A stretch of 64,000 nucleotides of DNA, taken from contig OZ035962.1 in NCBI GenBank assembly GCA_964034945.1, positions 21,733,530-21,797,529 on the forward strand. The letters run 5' to 3'. Shown here one piece after another: positions 33,355-44,791 of this stretch. Under the pieces are notes generated by a model that was given only the letters and a program-made list of their open reading frames with translations, had not been told where the DNA came from and did no database searches. Within the stretch, counting starts at the first letter, position 1. The number at the start of each line of letters is the position of its first letter. Made by a program: the position numbers and the translations under genes. Source of the stretch: Chrysopilus asiliformis. Taxonomy: Eukaryota > Arthropoda > Insecta > Diptera > Rhagionidae.

Positions 33355-34338
33355 TTTTTTATTTGCTATACCGATGTATATCTCTTAATCTAACTGTATG
33401 TACAACATTTAAATCTTAATTAAAAACGGGAACAAAGTATGATATTCTGTTTATTATTTTCGAATCCATTGTCATTAAAAACTGGTCACTTCCACATTCT
33501 CTTTAATTGCGATTTGTATTTCACATTCCAAGAGCAAGTCCTTAACTGTTTTAGATTTATAAGATGACATTTTTCCGAAGATTCTGGAAATCTTTAGAAA
33601 TTTCCTTTGGCACTAATAAAACTCTTTTTAAGAAAACTGCGACACTAAAATACCTGTAATTTTGCGTCAACTTTCCCGTCAATCTTTCTTCGATTATAGT
33701 TGTTCTTCGATTGTATTACAAACTATACTAACAAATAAGTTTTAATACTTCTCTATTTACTATAATACTAAAATTAATAATTCAGTCTCTTTTTGTTGCA
33801 AATTAATCGTTAATTATTCGTTTAGAAGTGGGCTTACGTTTCCACTACCGCCTCCTACTATTGATACACTTCTGTATCTTTAACTGAATATAAAGATATA
33901 GATTCATCTTGCAGATCTTCTAGACATATCTCCCACACTCTAAGGTTAAATGTCGACGATAAAAAGACAAAAATATCCATTTTACGCTAGAATGAAATGC
34001 AAATTTACTCTAATCGGTAGCATTAATTACTTTATCTCGTTTTGTTTTTAAATTTTATCTGTACTTTCTGTAACTATTCTTTTCATTTTGTTTAAAAGCC
34101 TTTACGACATTCTTATCAGAAGTTTTCCTATCTTGACAGCCAGAAGATATAAAACTTAATGTTGATAAAATGATGATGAAGCTGCTGCTGATGAAATTGA
34201 GATACCATTTTCTGTGATACCTCAGAAAATCTCTTCCATTTATTACCACTGCCACTTGAGTAATGCACAAGACTTCGTATATCTTCGCTATTACTTTGGA
34301 TGATTTGCTTTTGGTAAGAATTCCAAATCGAGTAGCAT
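33355..34338 (-). promoter_or_regulatory. Possible 5' UTR exon portion of the GPCR
   Basis: Going upstream from the start codon there is no other good acceptor until TTTTTTTACAG|ATGCTACTCG at 34338. If this is real, the leader in this exon is about 980 nt with several short upstream frames, one of 71 codons at 34055-34270. The transcription start was not identified. Confidence 0.3.
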
Positions 34339-35296
34339 CTGTAAAAAAAGAAACAAAAATAGATTCGTTGAGAAAATATTTATCTAATTAGTCAAATAAG
34401 ATACCAGGGCTAGAAAAGTATAAAGTGTGTAATCGTCGTAAGGTACTCGTAAAATATTTGCGAAAAGTAAGACAGTCGAGCTAGTAAAGCCACTGGTGCA
34501 TTAATTTATCGTTTTAAGATCATGGGTAAACTTGAAATAAAAGTTTTTAATGATCTTTTATGTACTCGTAGTATATGTGTAGGTGGCCAATCCATATCTG
34601 AAGTGTTGCACAACATTTGACGTAAGATAACAATAATTACGAAAATCTATTCACACTTATTAATTGATTGAAAACGATAAAATTCTTTAGTTGTAAGCGA
34701 ACAATAAGGTGAAATGGGATTAGTGAAACTACGAGGCAAGTACAACCACAGTTGGTTTTTCTTATTTTTTAAACATTGATATTTTAGTAAAAAAACAACT
34801 GGGTATGCAATTTTGGAATTTTCTATTTTGATGTTCACCAAAAGTCTGGAAAGTGGTTTTTTTGAATTTTTAGAAAATGCTTACATTTTGGCGCTCAATG
34901 AAATTGGGGTCATTTTTTCAGATACCTAGAATATCAAAACTTTGTACTCTTATCAAGTTTAATACAGCTTGTAAAATCTTATTTTGACATTGAACGAATG
35001 GTTTAGAATTAGCATAGTCGTGGTTACACTTATACCGTCATTTTTGCACGTGGGGCAAGTAAAAGCACGTGGGGCAAGTAAAAGCACGGGGGCAAGTACA
35101 ACCTAATCATTGCCTAAAGTTTTAGTTTATTTGCTTATTAATAGCTCCTGGACCCGTCGTTGCCGGATTAAAGAATTTTTAGAAATTTTAAAAATACCGA
35201 AAAAATTTAAAAATCACTTTCTTAACTCTATGGAATGTTAAGCCCCATTTGACTGGAAATTAACGTTTAATCTGCCATAAAATTTATACCTTAAGC
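34339..35296. other. Upstream region of the GPCR gene; short repeats
   Basis: At 35045-35100 'acgtggggcaagtaaaagc' is repeated nearly exactly, with a third variant. At 35152-35215 the plus strand begins ACCCGTCGTTGCCGG, the inverted Helitron 3' hairpin, so a minus-strand Helitron scrap is likely. No gene seen. Confidence 0.4.
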
Positions 35297-36187
35297 CAGC
35301 GTTTCTCAACCTTTCAGTATTCGCGGCCCAATTTTCAATGAAAATTGTCATCGCGCCCCCCTGCATACAATAAAATGTATACAATAATAACGTAATTTGA
35401 GTATTTTGGCGCTAAACCTACTCTACTACCCTAATTTTAAACACAAATTACCAAGAAAACAGTAATTTATTGACATTTGGCAACACCGATCCTCAGCGTT
35501 GACTAAGCAAGAATCCGGTGCCTTTTTATTGCTCTTGCGTCATTTTTGCGGTTTCGCGAGAAGTTGTTTTAACCCTGAAATCACAATGAACGCGAAACCG
35601 ACGCGAAACTGGCGCAGAAACTGTCACTTAAAAGTTTGGTTCCCACAAATTGTTTAAAGTGAGCACAGTGAACGTAGAGAACGCAGCTACAACGTAACCG
35701 CAACGCAAAAGTTTGCAAACTTCTAACTTTGCCGCAGAATTCTGCGTTGACAGTTCATAAAGTGAGGTTGGAAAAATGTCGTTCGAGGAAAAATTGATAG
35801 CCTTAGTACAAATAACAAAGATAAAGACCAACAAAGCAAATTATCGCTTCAAAATTATCCATTTTTGTAATTTTTCCAAGTTTATACCACTTTATATTAT
35901 GTCACTTGTACTACTTTACGAGCTGCCATTGTGCTCTGCCGCTAGAATTTTGCACTGCGTGACAGTTCAGAGCGTTGTAGTTGCGTTGGTTTCGCGCTGG
36001 TTTCGCGTTCATTGTGCTCCAAGCGTAAGTTAATAAGTTAATTATTATGTCGAAATGTATTTTGTTTTGTGTGTGGTATGTACTTTCCTTTCAGTCAATT
36101 AATAAACTTTTTTAAATATTTTGTCTTGGATATGCTCGCGCCCCCCCTTAAGTGTACTCGCGTCCCCTTAGGGGTTGAGAATCGCTG
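35297..36187. mobile_element. hAT-type element with perfect 8-bp target duplication
   Basis: Ends CAGCGTTTCTCAACC and the inverse of GGTTGAGAATCGCTG are typical hAT terminal repeats. The host octamer CCTTAAGC occurs immediately outside both ends (35289-35296 and 36188-36195). The element is 891 bp, lacks a transposase, and hosts the TIR element at 35572-36026. Confidence 0.85.
35572..36026. mobile_element. TIR element with CACAATGAACGCG ends, copy 2
   Basis: It is related to 24303-25365: the left end ACCCTGAAATCACAATGAAC and the inverted right end ACGCTTGGAGCACAATGAAC share CACAATGAACGCG. Both copies also share the inner 'gtgagcacagtgaa' and 'tgacagttc'. Its length is less than half that of copy 1. 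It is nested inside the hAT element. Confidence 0.65.
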
Positions 36188-36269
36188 CCTTAAGCAACAA
36201 CGTCACAATATTTTGTGAATTTGTTGCTCTATGTTAGATCTAATATTTTTTAGATTTTTAGTTTCCTGT

Positions 36270-36895
36270 TCTATAGAGGGAAAGTTTTGTATTCATGACA
36301 GAGGCCGACTCGAGAACGGGGGCAGATAGAAACTTTCTTATGAGAATGTCTGTGCATCTGCCTGTTGGTTTGTCGATCTACCGGTTTGTCCGTTGTATGT
36401 ACCTTAAATAACTCGAGAACTCGTTAACCTAGTGACTTGAAATTTTTTGCAAATAAGGTTTGCAAAATTGAAAAAGAAACTGTACCTATACCGGGTACCC
36501 CATACAATTATTTAGAAAAATACCGTTTTTTTTGAAAATTCCTCGAAATCTTTGCGGCTCAGGGTGAAAATTAATATGACAAATTTTTTTGCTTTAACGG
36601 TTTTTTTTTGTATCTCTAACAGTTCTCGAGATATTTGGCAAAAATTCGGTTTTTTGTAAGTCTTTCGAAAACTATGCGCTATTATGCAAAAATATTTAGA
36701 ACCAAATTCAAAGAAAACAAAATCGTTAAAAAAAAGTCCATTTGTGTGGGAGAAAAACACGGAATGGTCAGTTTGGATTTTGATGTATGGTACGGTTATG
36801 TAAAATCATATTCTAAACGCATTTTGTCTTCATAAATTTTCGATACGATATACCGTTTTCGAGAAAATAGGGAAAAGGAGGGATGGGTAATAAGG
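36270..36895 (+). repeat. Family C copy followed by family B fragment
   Basis: Family C starts 'ctatagagggaaagttttgtattcatgacag' and runs through a GTCTGTG...TTTGTCCG segment to 'ggttctcgagatatttgg'. At about 36755 the sequence changes to family B ('ggattttgatgtatgg', 'attctaaacgcattttgtc', 'gttttcgagaaaatag'). Confidence 0.6.
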
Positions 36896-37098
36896 AGTTA
36901 GTTAATAAGGAAATTACACCCTAATTTTATAATGGAAGGGTTTGCAGCAAGAAGGAGGTAAGTCCATTTTTGGCCATTTTGAGTTAAGTCCACTATCTAG
37001 TTTGAAAAAAATCACTCTATCGATTAATGCAACAAGGACTTTGCTACCACGGTTAGTTTTTCCGTTATTCACGATATGGAGCTACCGCCACCGGTACA

Positions 37099-37317
37099 TT
37101 GGGGCAAGAAGGAGGTAAGTTTTGGATGTATGACTCTAAAAATCCAATAAATCAACTTGAACCGGCATTTGATGATGCAATCCCACTAAAGGATTCCAAA
37201 TTCAAAGACGTTATGATTCTGGCTCAAAATGAAATGTGGTTTTATAACCAACTGAAGTCGGGCATAATAGCCGATGAATACGTGGAAACTGAAGGAGTAG
37301 AATTTAACATTATTTAA
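37099..37317 (+). CDS. Hypothetical protein fragment, possibly transposon-encoded
   Basis: A frame of 72 codons looks protein-like: mixed charge, two tryptophans and several phenylalanines, e.g. KFWMYDSKNPINQL and NEMWFYNQLKSGIIADEYV. It ends with TAA followed by AT-rich DNA. Just upstream, 'gcaagaaggaggtaagt' is repeated at 36947-36963 and at 37106-37122, and 'ggggcaag' recalls the repeats at 35045-35100. This may be the end of a transposon gene whose start is lost. I recognise no family, and the ATG chosen may not be a true start. Confidence 0.3.
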   Translation: MGQEGGKFWMYDSKNPINQLEPAFDDAIPLKDSKFKDVMILAQNEMWFYNQLKSGIIADEYVETEGVEFNII

Positions 37318-37454
37318 AAAAAATATTCTAATGATGAAAAAAACTATTAAAACACCTTCTTTCAACTCAATTTTGTAGTTTAATTAATTTATTCATGCCA
37401 AAATATTGTGGGAAAAGAGTTTTAAACATTGTTATATTTTTTATGACCTGTTAG

Positions 37455-37545
37455 CCGAGAAAGACGGACAGACAGACGGAGGGACATGTGGAAAACAAAA
37501 TCTTTGGTCATACCCCCGACTATTGCTTTGATGTGTTACAAATGA
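37455..37545 (+). repeat. Family B 3' fragment
   Basis: 'gacggacagacagacggagggacatgtggaaaacaaaatctttggtcatacccc' resembles the end of family B at 5080-5135, with a short tetranucleotide array. Confidence 0.55.
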
Positions 37546-38293
37546 TTCTCATATAGAGAATAAACATCCACTCATATTACAAAAAATATTTGTACTGATT
37601 TCCTAAAATGTTTGGAATTATTCAACTGGGTTCGACTGATTCCCACAAAAGTTGTGTCTCCATTTAACCCTCCGTCGGGCGCAACCGGCCTGAAATGCAC
37701 AGCTCTGACGTTTTCCTTCGCCCCTGTGAATTTACTGAAATTTTCTTTTTGTGTTTTCTATAAATAAAATGTTTTCTTTTTTTAAACGAATTTAATTTTT
37801 TTTTTGTTTAAATATTCTTATGGAGAACACAGATTACTTTTAGAATGATAAATTAAAATTAATGGGTAAAAATTTGCGATTTTTTTATGTGTGTCTGTCA
37901 GAAGAAATTTTCGTATTGTTGATTGGAGATTTTTCGTTATCTATTATACCTAGAACGCAGTGTAAAAACCCGCATATTACCATCCGTGTGGGAGAGATTT
38001 ACCAAAAAATTCGAGAATCATTCAATTTTTTTCTATCCGTGTACTACCAGAGTAGTAAAGTTCCAATTCTCCCGTAGATCAGTAAAGTGAGAGATTTCAG
38101 CTGAACAGTTATACTATTAACTCTCATACTGTCCTTAAGAAAAATAACGTATGATGTCTTCGTGGGTCAAGAATGACCCATTATGACCCATTTATGACCC
38201 ATGAAGACTACAGTGCTCTTCAATGGATTAAAATATGAACAAATAGATTATTGTTTTCGGTATTCAAAAGAAATTTGTTCACAGAGCTTACAC

Positions 38294-39177
38294 CAGTGAC
38301 GTTTCTTCTAAGGTGCGAGGGTGTTCACTGCACACCCTACTGAAATCCAATATGTATCGGAAATCTATTGTTAATTAATTTCTTTTTGGTGTGCCAATTC
38401 TTTCGACAATTTACCAATGGCAATGGTTGCCTAAAGCACCCGCACCCTACATTACCAACCTGTTTCTTTATCTTTCGATCTTTCGACCAACCAAGTGTTC
38501 TCCACTTTACAGCGAACCAAAGTAAAAATTTCTTGTTGCCTTCTTTCCTACTCGCCCCTTAGCGAAACAGACTCGAAACGCAATAGCGACTCTTTCGGCC
38601 GTTCGACCGACTCGAGTGTTCTCCAATTTACAGCGCACCAAAGCAAAGTAAAAACACATATGACTAAGTAAAAGTCTATAATAAAAAACGTTTCACCGCA
38701 CACAAAGTTTATAAGAAATAACCGCACACAACGATGAATTTGGGTGCTCCAGAAAAAGCCGCACGGCGAACCGATGCGATGTTGCTTGCTGCTGGCCGCG
38801 ATGCTGCGAAACCCGACAATAGAAAACCGACCATCGTATGGCCGTTCGGCTGACGTGCTGATGCGTGTGGGTGTGTGTGCCAAGCAAAACAGCAATATTG
38901 CTTGCTCATCAGCTCGGTCGGTTTCTGATTTTACAGGTGTTCAGTTGGCTTTTGTGTATGAGAAATAATTAATTTAATATTATGGCTTGTGAATGCGGAT
39001 GCGCAATCGAAAAATTGTTTGAGAAACCATTTTCTCAATTAAATATCGAGGAAAAATTGGATCTTCGTCTATCATGTCCCGGACGTGATCCTGGATAAAA
39101 CTAAGAGTAGACGTCTATATCATTTAACAGAAACTTAATATTGAACACCCTACTGAAAGCAGCACGCCACGTCACTG
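38294..39177 (+). mobile_element. hAT-type element with perfect 8-bp target duplication
   Basis: The octamer GCTTACAC stands directly outside both ends (38286-38293 and 39178-39185). The ends CAGTGACGT and ACGTCACTG are inverted copies, and a subterminal GGGTGTTCA is also inverted. Its interior is noticeably richer in G and C than the host. A short reading frame at 38982-39098 looks like a transposase N-terminus. Confidence 0.85.
38982..39098 (+). pseudogene. hAT transposase N-terminal remnant (ZMYM1-like type?)
   Basis: The frame has 38 codons, starting MACECGCAIEKLFEKPFSQL. The segment KPFSQLNIEEKLDLR recalls the 'F..L....KL.IK.LG...PDL' opening of ZMYM1-like hAT transposases, here followed by CPGRDPG and a stop. 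A possible acceptor (gattttacag) lies 45 bases upstream. The catalytic domain is gone; the right end of the element follows 79 bases later. The family call is from memory and tentative, but its position inside an element with hAT hallmarks supports it. Confidence 0.4.
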
Positions 39178-39609
39178 GCTTACACCATACAAACATTGTT
39201 CATGTAGTTGAGAAGATACTTTTAATTAAAATCGAATTTGGGTCAGAAATGACCCGAGGACAGTATGAGGGTTAAAAAAATTGTAGAAAGTATATCAACG
39301 GTCATTTTCTATTATCTTAACTCAGTGGTAACTCCATAAAAAACTGTCAACAATATTGCTTGCTCATAATAAATTATATCTGCAAATATCAAAGTGAATA
39401 AAATAGCAAATTTAAAATCATTACAGTTTTGAGGTAAAAACACTTTTTTTTCGCAAATATGAATATTCCAAATAGTCAAACCACCTGTTACAAGTTGCTA
39501 GCATCATTGTTTACTAAAGGTAAATGCCAATATTATTTTAAAACTTGATACCAGATGTCTGAACTGAATCGAGATTGAAGGTCATAAAGGGATTCTTTGT
39601 CATTTTAGC

Positions 39610-39750
39610 TTAACCTTTAGACTACCCGCATTTTTTCATTAAAATCATAACTTTTTGTTTTAAATATTTGTTACATACATATTTTGGAATCTACATATTG
39701 CGTGGAGTCTTCGAAATTGTGTATGTTCCCGCTCGGGGCCTAAAGGTTAA
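39610..39750. mobile_element. 141-bp TTAA-bounded MITE
   Basis: TTAACCTTTAGACTACCCGC at the left, and inverted at the right TTAACCTTTAGGCCCCGAGC: the first 13 bases match with at most one change. TTAA is at both edges. Non-coding. Confidence 0.6.
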
Positions 39751-41435
39751 AAAATTGATCCACATAAACCAAATAAGGTATTCTAAAAAAATATTTATGC
39801 ACCATTTGGTAATCGTAATAACATAACATCAGATCCATGTTGATTAAAAATTTGACGATTTTATTCGAGCGGATGAAATAAAATAATATTTGTATCTTCA
39901 TACCACATATTCGAATCTATTCATTGTCTACCTGAGTTACAGAAACAATCAATCTAAATTTCGATGTAGGCTGTTAAACAAAACGGAAAAAATGGAAGGA
40001 TATTCTGCAATCGGAAACACGAAAGAATCGAAAAGTGTTTGTTTCAACAAAAAATAAATAAAATGAAAAACAAAAATGTAAATAGAAAAACATCGAACCC
40101 ACATAGAAAACCTTGCATATTGTCACGGTTCATTACGTTTCATTGGCTCGGAGGAGAAATAAAAGATTTGTCCCGATGAACAATGAAAAAGCAAAAGGTT
40201 AAAAAATATTGGAATCAATTTTCCCTAACTGAAAAGGGGAAAGGTTTTTCGTCTAAGAATAAAATTTATGGAGTTGTAACACATGTTTTGAATATCATTC
40301 AATTTTATACATTTACAATGCCACCTCGGGTTCCTCTCGCCCAATTCTATTATTACAGCTGTTTTTTGGTTTAATAAAACCAAATCACCATACCGGATTT
40401 TTTGTTGTACTTGACTCAACCAAAGTCCAATAAATGTCGAACAGAAAGAAAACAAGACCATTTAAGTGGCCCAACATCAAGAAATGGAAATTGGGAGAGT
40501 AGTCCTTTCCAATTTGAATTGTGGGTAATCTCGGAACTTCATTCTGGTATGCTTCAATGAAGATTATATTGATTGCGGAATGCATATTGAAAACTTAAAT
40601 CAAAAAACAAGGGGGTTTTCTTGGAGTTTACCGAAACCTCCCTTGTTATGAAATTGAATGTTTTTGGGCGCTATTGTTTTTTTAAATATTTGCACTCATT
40701 GGGTTTTGAAAAGTTATGGTAGAACATATCGTACGGATGAAAACGCACGGATACTACGTAGTCACCTTCTTAAAAATAAAAAGGCTTGATCCGGATCAAT
40801 TTTTTATTCATACGAGAATGACCACAAATGTCTTTGACTATCTGTTGTCCTGCTTGAGTCCCTTTTTGGAAAAATTTTAGGTTATGTTCACTATTTACAT
40901 ATGCCAGTTCCATTTGTATCGAATGATTCATGCTTAACGAATGTTTAACGAAGGTTTGAAAGTGGCAACACTCTTGACATATGTCTGTTGTGGGTATTAA
41001 CACTGACTTTCTTATTCTGGAAATGACATATGCAGCTACATATGCGTTCTTATGTCTATCATAGTTGGGCCTTGACAGCTAATGAACTTGACTAAAAATC
41101 ACACATTCATATTTGTAAATGGCTTGCTTATTAGTAAGAAAAAATAAGAATAGTCTCTTGACCGAAAAATTAGAAATAAATAGATTTAGTTGATTTAGTC
41201 GATTAACTAAACGACTTGACTAAATTGGTATGTTCACACCAGTATAGTTAATAAATTACTTGCTACTTAACTAAAGTACTTGTATAGTAATCACATTGGA
41301 ATTTCTCGGCTTATAGGTCTGCAAAAACAAAAAATAATATAACAAAAATATTATATTATAATCCAATTGATCTCTGATAGGTATTAATTTTCTGAAATTG
41401 GTTTTTGGTAAAACTTAGGCAAAATTTGAATTTAA
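39751..41435. other. No recognised gene
   Basis: Minus-strand open frames at 40225-40461, 40385-40585 and 40770-41003 overlap in different frames and cannot be joined by good splice sites. Around 41170-41280 the phrase 'ttgactaaa' or 'ttaactaaa' recurs. No function can be assigned. Confidence 0.35.
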
Positions 41436-42017
41436 AAACATAACAAAAGCTATAATTGCCAATCTGGCAATCATTGGAGACCCGTATGGTGATATTCGTA
41501 TCAAAATTCGAACAGTTATACCAAAATTCCACTTTGAAGTCAAACTTTCCAATAAGATTTTTTAAAATTTATTCCAATCGAATTTTGATATATGAGAGAT
41601 TAATAATATTCTAAATAACTTTTGTTCTTGAACTTTTTTGATAACATGTACCGTTTTTGAGATATTCGGAAAAAACGTTTTCGTTCGTATGGGGGGTACC
41701 CCCCCTAATGGTCCATTTTTGCCCATTAACGAACTTAGCCTCGCATTTTACGAAAAACAAATCTGCGCAAAATTTCAAGTCTCTAGCTCAATCCGTGCGC
41801 CTGCAATCCGCGCCACAGACGGACGGACGGACGGACGGACAGGCGGACAGACGGACAGACGGACGGACGGACAGACGGACGGACATGGAAAATTCAATTT
41901 TTTTTATCATTCTAAACACACTGGTGTAATTCATTTTTGTGTGTGATGACGGGATCTTGGCGTTACAAACGGTAAAGCAAAGTTAATATACCCTTTGGTT
42001 TCACCATACGGGTATAA
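41436..42017 (+). mobile_element. mini-me/DINE-1-like element, copy 4
   Basis: Nearly full length: left palindrome 'attgccaatctggcaat', ACCCGTATGGTGA-type end (here GACCCGTATGGTGA), GGTACC palindrome at about 41690, GGAC/AGAC array at 41815-41886, right end TCACCATACGGGT. Confidence 0.7.
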
Positions 42018-44306
42018 CAATGAATTTTCGTAGACGATTGGATTACCACCATAAAGTACTACGCCAACTGTTTAAAAGTTGACCGAAAGGCTTTTCTACT
42101 AACTTTTCCCAAAAATCTGAATTTAACACACTTTTCTCAATTCCTCAACGTTTCGACTCTTGCGGAATTGTATTCAAAATCCAGGCATTTAAATACACTT
42201 GATTTTCTTGAAGATTAATTTTATATATACAACAGCTACTCGGATTTGACTACACATTTCCAGTTATTTTTGTTTGCACTGCTGGTTACTTTTCTGTTAT
42301 GAGCCATTGATAATGTTATGATTTAAAAAGGACACTGGGTCGAAGTGTCTGCCAAGGGCAAGAGCAAAGGGTAATTTCATTAAACGTGCCATAAACTCAC
42401 AACAGATGGGGATTTACCCTCTGCAGAAGTGTTCAAATGATGAAAAGCGAGGACGAAATTAAGATAATGCTGTCGGATTGAGTTTTACGGCTAAAATATG
42501 AGAATGTTGCATACTAACCCACCAAATCAGGTTTACAGCATAATTTAAATTTAAGGAAATTTAATTGTTGTTATACTAAAAGTGTACATTGTGCCCGCGA
42601 GGCATTTACTTGTTTTACCAAACGTCCTTTTCACCGAAAATTTTCATCTGCCATTTACACAAACTCTAACTAAAGCGACTGTGACTTTATTTGGTGTTTT
42701 GGCTCATTATGATAATATTCCGGTTAAGGAATTTGCCATTTATAAAAAAAATGTTTAAATTAATACCCCCGAGATTTCTGTTTGTGTTTTCTATTTTCGG
42801 CAATATTGTTATTATGTTGTATTTTTGTGTTATTTAAGAGTAAATTAAATTTGCTGATACCAATTTTGTTGTAGTACGCAGTTGAAGTCTTAATAATAAC
42901 AACAATCGGAGAGACGTACAAGTTTTTTTTGTAGGCAAACTCAATTGAAAACTTTTCTGAAAAGTTATTGCTCGAAGTGTAGGGAGGAAGTTTTATTTTG
43001 GAACTGTCGCTACCAAATGTTTCGAACAGTTAATTGACATATTTTGTAGATTTTTGGAATTTCCACCTAAGAAGTTTGGCGCTGAAATTTCGACAGGTAC
43101 AAGCAATTGTTCAAATTATTTTCCAAACCGCAATAGAATTATTTTCCAAACCCTTTAGTGGTTTTGCTATATCGTCTTTTGTCAGTTACTCAATAACTGT
43201 CAATATCAGATGAAAATGAAAATCAATCCCATTTCGTTTATCGCTCAGAATAAAGTTTACAATGTTTTAAATAATACATCTTTGAAGTTTCGAAATAGTA
43301 TACCCAAATGAAATTTATCTTAAGTAGATAATAATCGGTCTATGTCGTAACATCATTCCCAGACAAGAATTTCATACATTTTCTACTGTTAAATACGAAA
43401 AAGGGGGCCAAGTTGGCGAAATCTAATTGCCAAAATCTATTTTCACAACACAAACCCTCTTTTATCATAAGGGGAAGATTAACAAATATACGTTTTAAGA
43501 ATTATCTTGTAACAACGACTTAATTTGGCAAAATGGTCATTTCGCAACATGTCTCTTTCATAATAATTCCACTTAAATACCTAATTAAAAATTGGCCATT
43601 CGACTGACTGCGTTTATGATGAGCATTGTATCTGTTATAATTATGAATGATTTGCAATGAATAACTAATAACTGTAGCGGTACTCAAAAGACTTAAAATA
43701 TTTTTGAACCAAATATGACAAAAACTATGCTATAAATTATTCTAAGTCCCAAATGTTTTTTGTATAAGACGTATTTACCAAAGTCCTATTTGTTAAGCGT
43801 CTTTTTGTTAAGTGTCCACTTTTGACTAAAAACTTTATACAATATGACCCTTTTTTCAGATAGTCTATTTGCGGCATGTATTTTTCGCCAAAGGAACTTT
43901 GATAAAGATGAGTTTTGCGAAGTGACTTTAGGCCATTTGTCACTAAACCCATTACCCATATATTATCTAATAGGCTTTTGTGTAGATCTTTGTTAAATAT
44001 CCTTTTGCCAAATGTTTTTTTTTTTGCGAAAAAGCCAGAATATCTTTTGTAAAACTCTCCTTGTTGGTATTTGGGTAAGTTGCAAAAAGACGTTTTTGTC
44101 AAAAAGATTTCGACATGTGGTTTATTTTAAAGGATTTACCATATGAAGAAGATATATTGGTATTTTTTTCGAAGGACCTGTAACTGCCCGAATTATAAAT
44201 TATGTACATATAAAAAAAATCATATCGATGGTAGTTTCCCCATAAGTGCTTGATTGAAACGATCAATTGATCTAGTTCTTATTAATTTAACTATTTTAAT
44301 ATTATC
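42018..44306. repeat. Field of degenerate 'tttgccaaatgtcctttt' micro-repeats
   Basis: Short variants such as 'tttaccaaacgtccttttcaccg' (42615), 'tttggcaaaatggtcatttcgcaac' (43521) and 'ccttttgccaaatgttttttttttgcgaa' (44000) recur at irregular spacing, densest at 43740-44110, where they give a spurious 121-codon minus-strand frame. The individual units are about 12-20 bases and too divergent to align by eye. Confidence 0.4.
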
Positions 44307-44791
44307 AAACATAACACAAGCTATAATTGCCAATCTGGCAATTATTGAAAACCCGTATGGTGATATTCAAATCATAATTCTAGCGGTTGTACCAAAATTC
44401 CACTTTGAAGACAAACTTTCCAATAAGATTTTTTAAAATTTATTCCAATCGGATTTTGATGTATGGGAGTTTTATGTAGAATCATATCCTCGCAAAAAAC
44501 GTTTTCGTTCGTATGGGGGGTACCCCCTCTAATGGTCCATTTTTGCCCATGAACGAACTTAGCCTCGAATTTTACGAAAAACGGATCTGCGCAAAATTTC
44601 AAGTCTGTAGCTCAATCTGTGCACCCGCAATCCGCGCTACAGACGGACAGACGGACATGCAAAATTCAATTTTTTTTATCATTCAGTCTAAACACACTGG
44701 TGTAATTCATTTTTGTGTGTGATAACGGGATCTTGGCGTTACAAACGGTAAGGTAAATCTAATATATCCTTTGGTTTCACCATACGGGTAT
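44307..44791 (+). mobile_element. mini-me/DINE-1-like element, copy 5
   Basis: It has both ends, but the array is only GACGGACAGACGGACATG at about 44642, the shortest in the window. About 45 bases found in other copies ('aataacttttgttcttggac' and following) are missing at about 44490. Confidence 0.7.

Larger units (their letters stand above)
38117..39275. mobile_element. TTAA-bounded piggyBac-like element (host of a hAT)
   Basis: Ends TTAACTCTCATACTGTCCT and the inverse AGGACAGTATGAGGGTTAA differ at one position, with TTAA at both edges. Subterminal TGACCC repeats occur inside both ends. Without the nested hAT at 38294-39177 the element would be roughly 270 bp, i.e. a MITE. Confidence 0.75.

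Noticed and set aside
40225..41003. Cluster of minus-strand frames that could suggest a membrane-protein gene
   Set aside because: Frames overlap in different phases, no donor or acceptor pair joins them, and no receptor signature is visible.
43737..44102. 121-codon minus-strand frame
   Set aside because: It is made of the degenerate micro-repeat field and has repetitive, meaningless composition.
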